DNA of 33,721 bases, taken from contig JANQLS010000017.1 of the NCBI GenBank assembly GCA_028280485.1, forward strand, positions 1 through 33,721, in the 5' to 3' direction. Source of the stretch: Planctomycetota bacterium. GTDB lineage: Bacteria > Planctomycetota > UBA8108 > JACQVS01. The notes under the pieces are model-generated. The model did not search any database, was not told where the DNA came from, and worked only from the letters and a program-made list of their open reading frames with translations. Made by a program: the position numbers and the translations under genes. Positions 23,646 to 32,423 of this stretch are shown piece by piece (position 1 is the first letter of the stretch; each line of letters opens with the position of its first letter).

Positions 23646-26600
23646 ATGGGAGAACATTTCTCAGTGACGACAATTGGGCCTGAACCTCAGAATACGAATG
23701 CTCAGGGATCCACACCCGAAGGGGCGGGAGCCGAGTCAGCTTCTGCTCAAGAACGATCATTGATCGATCTGCGCTACGCGGTCAAACGAGTGATCGGTCA
23801 GGGTGGAATGGGGGCCGTCTATCTTGTCGAAGATCTCATCACCCGTCAGAAGATGGCGCTCAAGCAGATCCGAAAAGATCGAGCGGATAGTAAAAGCGTC
23901 CACATCCTTAAAAACGAGTTTCTCTCGTTAGCTCCACTCTCGCATCCCAATGTCGCAAAGGTCTACGACTTCGGTCACGATTGGCGTACGGGTGAATACT
24001 ACTTCACCAGCGAATTCGTCCCGGGCCATCAACTCCTAAAAGCAACATCTTCTCTCAATCTGAGTCGTCCCGACCATCTCGACTTTCTTTTGAACATCAT
24101 GACTCAAATCTTAAGAGGATTAGAGTTTGTTCATTCGAGGGGATTCGTTCATGGTGATTTGAAGCCCGAGAACATCTTAGTTGCCATCGAAGATGCGAAC
24201 GAAAAGGGAGATAAGGTTAAGCCTGTCGTCAAAATCATCGACTTTGGTTTGACCAAGAAAGAAAAAGACTTCGGTGGTAAAAAGATCTTTGGAACCACTT
24301 TTTATATCGCTCCAGAGACGATCCTAGGTTCCCTCGTCGATCGCCGCACGGATATCTATTCCTTAGGGGTGGTGTTCTATCAGTTGTTAACACGACAGCT
24401 TCCCTTTAGAGGTTCCTCAAATTTAAAGATCCTCAAGGGGCACCTCGAAGAAGCTCCTCCTAATCCACAGCTCATCAACGGAACGATTCCAGAGGAGCTT
24501 GGAGAGGTCATCGTTCAGATGATGGAGAAGAAACCGAGTCAACGCCCGGCGAGTGCGCTAGAGGTGATTCGTAAATTTGAGCAAGCCCTCGGAAAAGACC
24601 TCGAGTTAGAAGTTGAAGACACCCGCTTATCCTACCTTCGTTGTGATAAACACATCGGTAGGGTTCAACTGCAACAAGAGTTGAGGTCTTACTTTCATAA
24701 CATCTTTAATGTTAAAGAGACGGTAGGTGACGATGATCTGAGCTTGTCTTTCACTTCGAATAGTGCTGATATCGAATATTTAGAGGAACTGCAGGATCCT
24801 CCGGAAGGAAAGCTCATCCTTCTCAGAGGGGAGCAGGGCATCGGTAAATCGAGGGTGATCGATGACCTGCGCTTGTACTCTGAAGTCCGCGGGGTACCTT
24901 TCGTTCGAATTTCTATTCGCCCTGAGGATGTTGCTCGAAACTTAAACTTGCGTCGGTTTTTAGATGCGATCTCACGTGCTTTTTCTGAGAGTGAGCAAGA
25001 ACATCGTAAATTGCAAGTTCAGCTGTTTCAAACTCTCGTCGGTGCCACGAAGAACGCCGCAGACTTGTTGGAAGACAAGAATCTCAATGCTTTAGCCAAT
25101 CAGATTTTAAAGGGAAGTGTGAAGTCTCCTCTTCTCTTGTCATTCACCCGCTTAGATCTCGCTGAAGATCTTCTGTTGAGATTTATTCGTTCGCTGGTCA
25201 AGCAAGTCAGCTCTCCTGATCACCAAGAGGCGAAGTTGCTTCTCATCGTTCCTGCCCGCGATGAAGAATTAGAAGAGCCCGCATTAAAGCGCTTGTTTCT
25301 CTCACCGGAGATTCGTTCTAGTTACCGTGAAATCCCCATGGATCGACTCTCCTACGAGGGGATAAAAGAGATGCTGGAAGTGATGTTTGGAAGGAAGCAA
25401 TTTTCCAAACCCTTCGCTCAGCGACTGTACGAAGAAACGGATGGCAACCCGGGAATTTTAAGAGAGATCCTCTCATTCTTCCTCGTTAAACGTAAATTGC
25501 GACGAACGGTCGACGGCTGGGAATTCCACGGGGAGATCGAGCGAGAGCCCATCCCAGCTAAGGTTCGACGAGAACTTAAAGAAAAGATTTATAACTTAAC
25601 TGAAGAAGCTAAGAAGCTTGGAATTGCCTTCGCAGTTTTAGGGAATGGCTGTGATTTAGAAGTCGCCGCGAGGTTGTCGGGAATCGAAGCGGGGAAAATT
25701 TTGTCGGCGATTCTCACTCTTAAAAAAGAACGATTGCTGCGTGAAGACGGGCAGGCTTCAGAAGACACCTTCAGTTTCACCCATCAGAGTGCCCAAGAAA
25801 TCTTCTTAAAACTTCTTCCAAAAGAGTCACTTTCAACGATTCACCTCAATGCCGGTAAATTGTTAGAAGAGAAGAAGGATAGTGGGCAAAAGATCGATCC
25901 CCGCAAGTTGGCTTACCACTTTCTGCAAGCGGGGGATACCGAGGCCGGTGTACGTTACGGTCTGTTGACCGCTCGCATGTATCAGAAGCGGCAGATGCCT
26001 CAAAAGACCTTAGAGCTTTACCGAGAAGTTCGAGAGGTTTGCGAAGATACCAAGGGAGCTCTGGTTCGAGATTTGGATTTCCAAATTGCGATGTTGGAAT
26101 CGACCGTTGGAAATACTCCGAAGGCTTGTGAACTGCTCGCTCAATGGTTAGAGGATTTCCCACCGGGATCAAGGAAGCCCAATTCAAAGGTGTTCCGCCC
26201 CGATGTTTTAACTGAGTTGGGGATATTTAAGTGTCGCATGGGGGACTTCCGAACGAGTGGAGCTCTCTTCCGAGAAGCTTATAAGTATTTTCAGGATGAT
26301 GGGGTTTCCCCGGGTTTACTAAGGTTGTTGCTCGGCTTTGCGACCTTGTTCTATTACCGCGGAGATTACTCCGAGAGTCTCAAATACTGTGAGCGAGTGG
26401 TCGGCAATGCGAAGAATCTCAAGACTGATTCGTCTCGAGCCACTCTCTATCTCTTGCTCTCTGAATGTCATTGGCAACTGGGGAATTCCGAACGTTCCAA
26501 ATTTTACTGTCGTACCAGTCTCGAGTTTTTAGATAAGGGCAAAGAAGTCGGCGCTGTGGGCTTTACGCTCTTCAATCTCGGTAAGTATTATAAAATTCGA

Positions 26601-27860
26601 GGGAACAAAGAGAAGGCTCTTAAACAGTTCCAACTCTGTCTCAACGTCTACCGAAAGATCGGCATTCGAGACCTCGAGGCGGACAGCCTACGGGAAGTTG
26701 GAATCCTTCTTTTAGAATTGGGAAATCCTGTTAAGGCTCAGATTGAACTCAACCGTGCTTTAGACATCTATGAGGCCACGGGGCATCTCTGGGCTAAAGT
26801 TGAGACGCTCATTCAACTGACTGAAACCTATCGTCAATTAGGTCGGTACGAAGAAGCCGAAAATTACCTCGAGCAAGCTCATCAAGGGAATGCCACGATG
26901 TGTAATCCCCTGAAAGCGTGGGAGGTTCTTTGTACTCAAGGGCGAATCTATTTAGATCAAGGTCAATTTGAGAAGGCCGCGAGAGTCTTCGATCAAGCAC
27001 GCGAATGTGCTGAAGCTAATAACTTAAAAAGCGAAGACATCGTTGTCATCAACATGGAGCAACAATGTCGCTTGGCTCTGGCGCGTGGTGACTTTAAGAA
27101 AGCCTTGGATCTGACAGCGCTCGGTCTGATTCACGCAAAAGATATACAAAATAAGAATCACGCTGCGCCACTGTTAGAGCTGCGGCTCCGTGTATATCTG
27201 CGATTGGGGCGTCACCGCGAAATGACCCGTTTGATCAATGAGCTCTCAGACATTGGAAAACGGTACAAGCTCCAGATCGTCTCCGCCCAAGCGACATATT
27301 TTTCAGCGATTACTGCGATGGCTGATGGTTTCCATTCCGAAGCCGAGAATAAATTTGAAGAAGCATTGGAAGTGTTCCGTCATAAACGAAGTGAACGGCA
27401 CTTAGCGGATCTCTACCTCGAATACGGCTTAGCGAAGATGCGAATGGGAGACTACGAACGCAGTTTCATTCTCTTTGAAGAGGGGGCGTTCCTTTCGAAG
27501 AAGCTGAGCCTCGTCGCTCTTCGGTGTCGATTTTTAACGGCGATGGGCTTGTTAGAATCGTGTCTCGATGAAGGAAAGACCAGCCAGGCGAAGCAGCATT
27601 TTCAAACCGCAGAAAAGCTCGCCCGTAAACATAACCTGTTGGAATCCTTGTGGAAGATTCTCTTCCGAGTCTCCCAACTGCTCGACCAGAACGGGCAGAA
27701 GGAGGTGGCCCTCAAGGCTCAGAACGAAGCGAAAGTCTATCTCAAGCGGGTTTTAGATCAGATTCCAGAGAAATTCCACGAGAGCTATCGCGATCTATTT
27801 AAATCCTCCGCGATTTCTACGGTTCCCGTGAAGGCCGAAGAGGAAATGGATAACGCGTAG
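23646..27860 (+). CDS. Large Ser/Thr protein kinase with ATPase domain and TPR array
   Basis: This 1404-residue protein joins three modules. A protein kinase lies at about 44-315: Gly-loop GQGGMG (51-56), Lys73, catalytic loop HGDLKPEN (169-176, Asp171) and DFG (199-201). HGD in place of HRD makes it a non-RD kinase. A P-loop ATPase follows (about 385-720) with Walker A GEQGIGKS (395-402), resembling the STAND/AAA modules of MalT-type and PknK-type regulators. The rest, about 750-1340, is helical with repeated TPR-like units (such as ALKQFQLCLNVYRKIGIRDLEADSLREVG). No membrane segment is seen. It is probably a cytosolic signalling hub in which TPR ligand binding and nucleotide state control kinase output. 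It stands alone after dprA; start ATG at 23646. Confidence 0.88.
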   Translation: MGEHFSVTTIGPEPQNTNAQGSTPEGAGAESASAQERSLIDLRYAVKRVIGQGGMGAVYLVEDLITRQKMALKQIRKDRADSKSVHILKNEFLSLAPLSHPNVAKVYDFGHDWRTGEYYFTSEFVPGHQLLKATSSLNLSRPDHLDFLLNIMTQILRGLEFVHSRGFVHGDLKPENILVAIEDANEKGDKVKPVVKIIDFGLTKKEKDFGGKKIFGTTFYIAPETILGSLVDRRTDIYSLGVVFYQLLTRQLPFRGSSNLKILKGHLEEAPPNPQLINGTIPEELGEVIVQMMEKKPSQRPASALEVIRKFEQALGKDLELEVEDTRLSYLRCDKHIGRVQLQQELRSYFHNIFNVKETVGDDDLSLSFTSNSADIEYLEELQDPPEGKLILLRGEQGIGKSRVIDDLRLYSEVRGVPFVRISIRPEDVARNLNLRRFLDAISRAFSESEQEHRKLQVQLFQTLVGATKNAADLLEDKNLNALANQILKGSVKSPLLLSFTRLDLAEDLLLRFIRSLVKQVSSPDHQEAKLLLIVPARDEELEEPALKRLFLSPEIRSSYREIPMDRLSYEGIKEMLEVMFGRKQFSKPFAQRLYEETDGNPGILREILSFFLVKRKLRRTVDGWEFHGEIEREPIPAKVRRELKEKIYNLTEEAKKLGIAFAVLGNGCDLEVAARLSGIEAGKILSAILTLKKERLLREDGQASEDTFSFTHQSAQEIFLKLLPKESLSTIHLNAGKLLEEKKDSGQKIDPRKLAYHFLQAGDTEAGVRYGLLTARMYQKRQMPQKTLELYREVREVCEDTKGALVRDLDFQIAMLESTVGNTPKACELLAQWLEDFPPGSRKPNSKVFRPDVLTELGIFKCRMGDFRTSGALFREAYKYFQDDGVSPGLLRLLLGFATLFYYRGDYSESLKYCERVVGNAKNLKTDSSRATLYLLLSECHWQLGNSERSKFYCRTSLEFLDKGKEVGAVGFTLFNLGKYYKIRGNKEKALKQFQLCLNVYRKIGIRDLEADSLREVGILLLELGNPVKAQIELNRALDIYEATGHLWAKVETLIQLTETYRQLGRYEEAENYLEQAHQGNATMCNPLKAWEVLCTQGRIYLDQGQFEKAARVFDQARECAEANNLKSEDIVVINMEQQCRLALARGDFKKALDLTALGLIHAKDIQNKNHAAPLLELRLRVYLRLGRHREMTRLINELSDIGKRYKLQIVSAQATYFSAITAMADGFHSEAENKFEEALEVFRHKRSERHLADLYLEYGLAKMRMGDYERSFILFEEGAFLSKKLSLVALRCRFLTAMGLLESCLDEGKTSQAKQHFQTAEKLARKHNLLESLWKILFRVSQLLDQNGQKEVALKAQNEAKVYLKRVLDQIPEKFHESYRDLFKSSAISTVPVKAEEEMDNA

Positions 27861-27922
27861 GGGTAATGTTAAATCAAACTCCTAAATTGCTCGAATCCCA
27901 CCATTAGTTTACTTAGGTAAAT

Positions 27923-27943
27923 AACTAGCGCTTCGGGCTAGTT
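27923..27943. repeat. REP-like short palindrome, copy D
   Basis: AACTAGC (27923-27929) and GCTAGTT (27937-27943) around GCTTCGG: a single right arm of the repeat seen at 6570-6591 and 31276-31337. Confidence 0.8.
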
Positions 27944-27965
27944 AACCCATTTCATTTTTAGGTCA

Positions 27966-28105
27966 TTAGTAAGCCCGGAGCGTAAGCGACGGGATCAGGT
28001 AAAGGTATTGTGGGGTGTGGATCAAGGACTCGAGTTCCCTTGAGAGCGGATGGAAATCGTATTCAAAAGGAAAAGATCCCCTCGCTTACGCTCCGGGCTT
28101 ACTAA
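27966..28105. repeat. REP-like inverted repeat, copy E (variant core)
   Basis: 31-bp arms at 27966-27996 and 28075-28105 differ at one position and enclose a 78-base spacer. The core CCCGGAGCGTAAGCGA is a sister of the CCCGAAGCGCTAGCGA core. Confidence 0.85.
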
Positions 28106-28234
28106 GGGATTGTTTTGCAGAATCGCGACCTTTAAGAGGAAGTCATCGGGTTTTAGTACTCCCCATTTATTTAAAATTTTATATATTCAAGCCCCTACCC
28201 CCATAAAGGCCTGTTACCTCATATTCCGAAAAGG

Positions 28235-28240
28235 TATAAT
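28235..28240 (+). promoter_or_regulatory. Candidate -10 element of aspS
   Basis: TATAAT in the context AAGGTATAATCTCC. No good -35 at 16-18 bases; TTACCT at 28214-28219 is 15 bases away. The context matches the -10 region of the LeuRS-like gene over 11 bases. Confidence 0.35.
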
Positions 28241-28491
28241 CTCCTCCTTTCTCTTTATCCGGCATCACCCCGTTGCTGCCCCATTGCTGCACCGCTGTGG
28301 GCTAGATTCCCCTACAAAATCAGGGTCTTGAGGCAAATTCATGCCTTGAGATGTCTCGTGGGAATTCCTTTCAGAAGGAATCGTAAGGTCTATTTGATTC
28401 TCACCCAATATTTTAGTTGGGTTTGCCGATAAAGAGATAATTTCTATAACCACATACATCATTTCCTGCAGAGGTAGATAGAGGCCCCAAA

Positions 28492-30282
28492 ATGAGTATC
28501 GAGTCAGATTGGATGCGAAGAACCCACAAAACAGGTGAACTCAACAAATCCCAGGTGGGTGATACGGTCATCCTCAATGGTTGGGTGGAAAGTGTTCGTG
28601 ATCACGGTGGCGTCCGATTTGTCGACCTGAGGGATCGATCTGGTATCTGCCAGGTGGTTTTACCTCAGGAGGCTGAATATGAAGAATTGGTTCGATCGAT
28701 CCGAAGCGAATTTGTCTTGTCAGTGGAAGGCTTGGTTCGAGATCGACCCGATGGAATGATCAATCCCAAGATCGCCTCTGGGGAAATTGAAGTCGCCGTA
28801 TCTAAGCTTGAAGTTCTGAACCCCGCTAACACTCCTCCTTTCGAAATCACCGAGAGTGGTCAGTACGAACCCAACGAAGAAATTCGCTTGAAGTATCGTT
28901 ACTTAGACTTGAGGCGAACGAAGGTTCAAAAGAACATCATCCTTCGACATAGAATCACCCGTATCATCCGCGAAGTCTTAGAGGAGCACGGTTTCCTAGA
29001 TATGGAAACTCCCATCCTCACTAAAAGTACGCCCGAGGGGGCTCGTGACTTCTTGGTTCCTTCCCGCGTTCAACAGGGCTCGTTCTACGCTTTACCCCAG
29101 TCGCCTCAGTTGTTCAAGCAGCTTTTTATGGTGGCGGGATTTGAGCGTTACTTCCAAATTTGCCGCTGTTTTCGGGATGAAGATTTGAGAGCTGACCGTC
29201 AGCCCGAGTTCACTCAATTAGACATCGAGATGTCCTTTATTAAAGAAGATGATGTTCGAACTCTGATCGACCAACTGATCGCCCGAGTCGTCAAAGAGGT
29301 TCGGGGAGTCGATGTTCCTTTGCCGATTGCAACCATGCCTTACGAAGAGGCGATGGCTCGTTTCGGATCCGATGCTCCTGATCTTAGATTCGGGATGGAG
29401 TTAAAAGACCTTACGGAAGCCGTCAGTGGTTTGGATTTTAATGTCTTTAAAAACGTCATCGGAAGTGGGGGAACCATCCGGGGAATTAAAGTTCCCAAAG
29501 AGCATGCCCTCACTCGGAAAGAGATTACCGAGGTTGAGGAACACGCCAAGCTGTTTGGTGCAATGGGACTTGCCTGGGTAAAGCTCGAGGCCGATGGGCC
29601 AGTCGGGCCGCTCTCTCGGTTTTTAGATGAGCCTTCGACTGCCGGCATCCGAGAAATCATGGAAGCTGGAGATGGCGATCAGGTTCTGATCGTTGCCGCT
29701 TCTAAAAAAATTGCGTTGACCTCCCTGGGTGAAGTTCGCAAGCTTCTGGGGAAACGCTTCGATTTGATCGATGAGAATGAACTCAATTTCGTGTGGGTTT
29801 TAGACTTCCCATTGTTGGATTACGACGAAGACGACAAGCGTTACGTAGCCTGTCACCACCCCTTTACCTCACCAAGGCCCGAGGATCTCGATCGCCTGGA
29901 AAGTGACCCAGGAAGCGTTCTTTCCCGTGCTTACGACATCGTTCTCAACGGGATTGAGCTGGGGGGCGGAAGTATTCGTATCCATCAGGAAGAAGTTCAG
30001 AAAAAGGTCTTTAAGGCTATCGACCTCTCCGATGAAGAGGCCCGAGAAAAGTTCGGTTTCCTCCTGGATGCCTTGTCTTACGGCGCGCCTCCTCACGGGG
30101 GAATCGCCCTGGGATTAGACCGATTCGTTATGTTGATGGTGGGGGCCGATTCCATCCGCGATGTAATCGCGTACCCGAAGACGGCCAGTGGAGCCTGCAG
30201 CATGACCGAAGCGCCAGGGCCCATTGGTGAAGGTCAAGCCCGGGAACTCGGGCTCGTCTTGAGACAGCCCGCTGAGGATTGA
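28492..30282 (+). CDS. aspS: Aspartyl-tRNA synthetase (bacterial type)
   Basis: This 596-residue class II synthetase charges tRNA-Asp. The N-terminal OB-fold anticodon-binding domain (about 15-110) contains GWVESVRDHGGVRFVDLRDRSG. Motif 2 region FRDEDLRADRQPEFTQLDIE (228-247) and motif 3 GLDR (541-544) frame the active site. The bacterial GAD insertion lies between (about 290-420). The C-terminus has the usual AYPKT...CSMTEAP stretch. Length and all landmarks are normal, in contrast to the LeuRS-like gene. Whether it also charges tRNA-Asn is not decided here. A GAGG lies about 10 bases before the ATG. Confidence 0.97.
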   Translation: MSIESDWMRRTHKTGELNKSQVGDTVILNGWVESVRDHGGVRFVDLRDRSGICQVVLPQEAEYEELVRSIRSEFVLSVEGLVRDRPDGMINPKIASGEIEVAVSKLEVLNPANTPPFEITESGQYEPNEEIRLKYRYLDLRRTKVQKNIILRHRITRIIREVLEEHGFLDMETPILTKSTPEGARDFLVPSRVQQGSFYALPQSPQLFKQLFMVAGFERYFQICRCFRDEDLRADRQPEFTQLDIEMSFIKEDDVRTLIDQLIARVVKEVRGVDVPLPIATMPYEEAMARFGSDAPDLRFGMELKDLTEAVSGLDFNVFKNVIGSGGTIRGIKVPKEHALTRKEITEVEEHAKLFGAMGLAWVKLEADGPVGPLSRFLDEPSTAGIREIMEAGDGDQVLIVAASKKIALTSLGEVRKLLGKRFDLIDENELNFVWVLDFPLLDYDEDDKRYVACHHPFTSPRPEDLDRLESDPGSVLSRAYDIVLNGIELGGGSIRIHQEEVQKKVFKAIDLSDEEAREKFGFLLDALSYGAPPHGGIALGLDRFVMLMVGADSIRDVIAYPKTASGACSMTEAPGPIGEGQARELGLVLRQPAED

Positions 30283-30612
30283 ATTTAAGTCAATATTAGG
30301 ATGAAAATCCAGTTGACCAAAGATTTCAACTAGAGCTATTATCTCCTTCGGACGAAACGGGTTTTGAAGCTTTTTTACCTGCTTCATTCAACTTCCGGTT
30401 CACCGTTTATTTCCAGCAGAGATCGGCTTAGGTTTTCGTCCTCAAGAATAGAAATTTATTGTTGTTACATTGAAAGCGTGAGGCTGTGTGTCGGTTCCTC
30501 GTCGTTTTCAAATGGGCTTCATCCTCTGAGCCCCAAATCATTTAGATGGGCAGGGATGAAGCTAAGGAAATAGTTCACAAACCGACTTACGATTTAAAAA
30601 TGAGGTGTATTT
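30283..30612. other. Intergenic region before infC
   Basis: About 330 bases between aspS and infC. I see no gene, clear terminator or convincing promoter. The region ends with a GAGGTG Shine-Dalgarno sequence for infC. Confidence 0.5.
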
Positions 30613-31152
30613 ATCCCTCCTCCCAGATTTAAAAGACGTCCCGACGCCCCCCGTGAGCGTCAACGTATCATCGACCGCCCCCGACCAGGCCAAATTCGCT
30701 TAATCGACGATGAAGGTAATCAGGTCGGAATTATGGAAATCGCTGAAGCCCTCGTCCTCAGCCAGGAAAAAGGATTGGATCTGGTGGAAATCGCTCCCCA
30801 GGCTAAACCTCCCACCTGCAAGCTGATGGATTATGGTAAATATAAATATCAGCAAAAAAAGCGAAGCCAGAAACAAAAGCGATCCGTCACCCGCCGAAAA
30901 GAGATCAAGCTCCGTCCCAAGACCGATGAGCACGATCGTCAGACCAAACTCGGCCACGCGCGAAAGTTCATCGAGAAGGGGCATAAAGTGCTTGTGACGA
31001 TGGTCTTCCGGGGCCGTGAAACGATTCACCTGGATCGTGGTCGCGAAATCCTCATGGAATTTGCTGAGACCCTCGAAGATATCGCAAAGGTCGAGCAAGC
31101 TCCTTTACGCGAAGGCCGAAACCGAATGAATATGGTTTTAACTTCGAAGTAA
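30613..31152 (+). CDS. infC: Translation initiation factor IF-3 (rare ATC start)
   Basis: IF-3 binds the 30S subunit, blocks premature 50S joining and checks the start codon. The frame is open from 30604, with no ATG until residue 41 (30733), which would delete half of the N-terminal domain. ATC at 30613 lies 5 bases after GAGGTG (30602-30607) and gives a 179-residue protein of normal length: PPRFKRRPDAPRERQRIIDR, then the conserved RLIDDEGNQVGI. Landmarks KPPTCKLMDYGKYKYQQKK, EIKLRPKTDEHD and VTMVFRGRE follow. infC in E. coli starts with AUU, through which IF-3 represses its own synthesis, and an AUC start is reported from Myxococcus. The same logic likely applies here. Confidence 0.92.
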   Translation: MPPPRFKRRPDAPRERQRIIDRPRPGQIRLIDDEGNQVGIMEIAEALVLSQEKGLDLVEIAPQAKPPTCKLMDYGKYKYQQKKRSQKQKRSVTRRKEIKLRPKTDEHDRQTKLGHARKFIEKGHKVLVTMVFRGRETIHLDRGREILMEFAETLEDIAKVEQAPLREGRNRMNMVLTSK

Positions 31153-31710
31153 GGGATGTTAATGCTGCTTTAAATTGAGGCAAAGCTGATGGGGCTGGTT
31201 TTAGACCAGCCCATTTCCTTTGGTGACGGCTTTGGTGACGGCTTTGGGGCACCGATTGATTTTAATAGCCGATCCTTAACTGGCCCGAAGCGCTAGCGAG
31301 GGTCATGATCCCCTCGCTAGCGCTTCGGGCTAGTTAACGGGATTTTATAGTTAGTTTGCAAAATTGAGGGGTTCCCATCAGGAGCAATATCGATTTTGAA
31401 ATAGACCTGAACTGACCTTCCCTGGACCTCACTTAAATAAATCTCTCAGGGCTATCTAAGTACTTCTGAGTTAATAGTTTGGGGTGTTTCTGGGGCTGGC
31501 TCGAGAATTTTCCCCAAAGATGCTCACAGACTTTCCAAAGTTTTTGTTGCCTTTTGGGTGAGGCGGTTAAAATAGGGCCCTTTCGACTTATGTCAAAACG
31601 GGTCGGGAAATACCGATTCTTTTTTATCCAACTTAAAGCTCACATAGGGATTTAAGTTCACCTTTTGACTCTGAGGAAAAAGCCTGAGGGTCAAGGATAA
31701 GCTAAGTATT
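31153..31710. other. Long gap between infC and rpmI
   Basis: About 560 bases, long for this cluster. It holds REP-like copy F at 31276-31337 and a weak promoter-like pair (TTGTTG 31544-31549, 18 bases, TAAAAT 31568-31573). The pair would allow separate transcription of rpmI-rplT-pheS-pheT. No known L20 leader structure was recognised. Confidence 0.45.
31276..31337. repeat. REP-like inverted repeat, copy F
   Basis: A 62-base near-perfect palindrome (TTAACTGGCCCGAAGCGCTA... to ...CGGGCTAGTTAA) with almost no loop. It lies inside the infC-rpmI gap and could act as an mRNA hairpin affecting readthrough. Confidence 0.88.
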
Positions 31711-31908
31711 ATGCCTAAGTTAAAAACGAACAAAAGTACTGCTAAACGGTTTAAAGTTACCGCAAGTGGCAAAATCAAAAGGTACAAAGCTGGTAAGCGT
31801 CACCTTCTGTCACATATGAGTAGCAAGCGTAAGCGTAACTTGCGTCAAGGTGGAATCGTTAAAGCGATCGAAACTCCAAAGCTCAAAAAGCTTTTGGGTC
31901 TCGGTTAA
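31711..31908 (+). CDS. rpmI: 50S ribosomal protein L35
   Basis: A 65-residue basic protein of the large subunit. [20 protein letters not shown] and the central [20 protein letters not shown] match the family at normal length. AAGGAT lies upstream of the ATG. It precedes rplT by 158 bases, as in the conserved infC-rpmI-rplT order. Confidence 0.97.
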   Translation: MPKLKTNKSTAKRFKVTASGKIKRYKAGKRHLLSHMSSKRKRNLRQGGIVKAIETPKLKKLLGLG

Positions 31909-32066
31909 TTCATTCCGCGGCTTCGTTTAGCCAAATCGTTAAAGAGTAAATTGTGTTTTAGAGAGATTTGTTTCTAATCTGAAACACAAGAATTCAAGCT
32001 GTAAAAGCTCAATCACCCAGTTTCGCGGCCCTATAAATCAGCGGCCGCATTTCGGGAGTTTCAAAG

Positions 32067-32417
32067 ATGCGCGTTAAAAATTCCGTTCCCAAGTTGCGAA
32101 GCAAGCGACGCCTCATGCGTAAGGTCAAAGGTGCCCGCGGGGGACGTAGTAAACTTCTGAAGACTGCTAAGGAAACCCTTATCAGGGCCGAAGCATTCGC
32201 AACCCGTCACCGTCGAACTAAGAAACGCACCATGCGTTCTCTTTGGATCGTAAGGATCAATGCTGCCTGTCGTAATCGCGGTATTACCTACGGTCGATTT
32301 ATCGATGGCCTCAAGAAGTCGAACGTAGACTTAGATCGCAAGGCTCTCTCCGAGCTCGCCATCCGCGACACTGCCGCCTTCGATCAACTCGTCGAGTTAG
32401 CTAAGAAAGCGAGTTGA
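32067..32417 (+). CDS. rplT: 50S ribosomal protein L20
   Basis: A 116-residue basic protein needed early in 50S assembly. The N-terminal rRNA-binding extension (KLRSKRRLMRKVKGARGGRS) and the globular part (RSLWIVRINAACRNRGITYGRFIDGLKK) match the family; length is normal. GGGAG precedes the ATG. Stop TGA lies 6 bases before pheS, so the two genes are cotranscribed. In some bacteria L20 represses its own operon through the leader; no such structure was confirmed here. Confidence 0.97.
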   Translation: MRVKNSVPKLRSKRRLMRKVKGARGGRSKLLKTAKETLIRAEAFATRHRRTKKRTMRSLWIVRINAACRNRGITYGRFIDGLKKSNVDLDRKALSELAIRDTAAFDQLVELAKKAS

Positions 32418-32423
32418 TGTCCG

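Larger units (their letters stand above)
27861..28491. other. Repeat-bearing intergenic region and aspS leader
   Basis: No supported gene. Holds palindromes at 27923-27943 and 27966-28105, then a TATAAT (28235-28240) that would give aspS a leader of about 245 bases. Confidence 0.55.
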
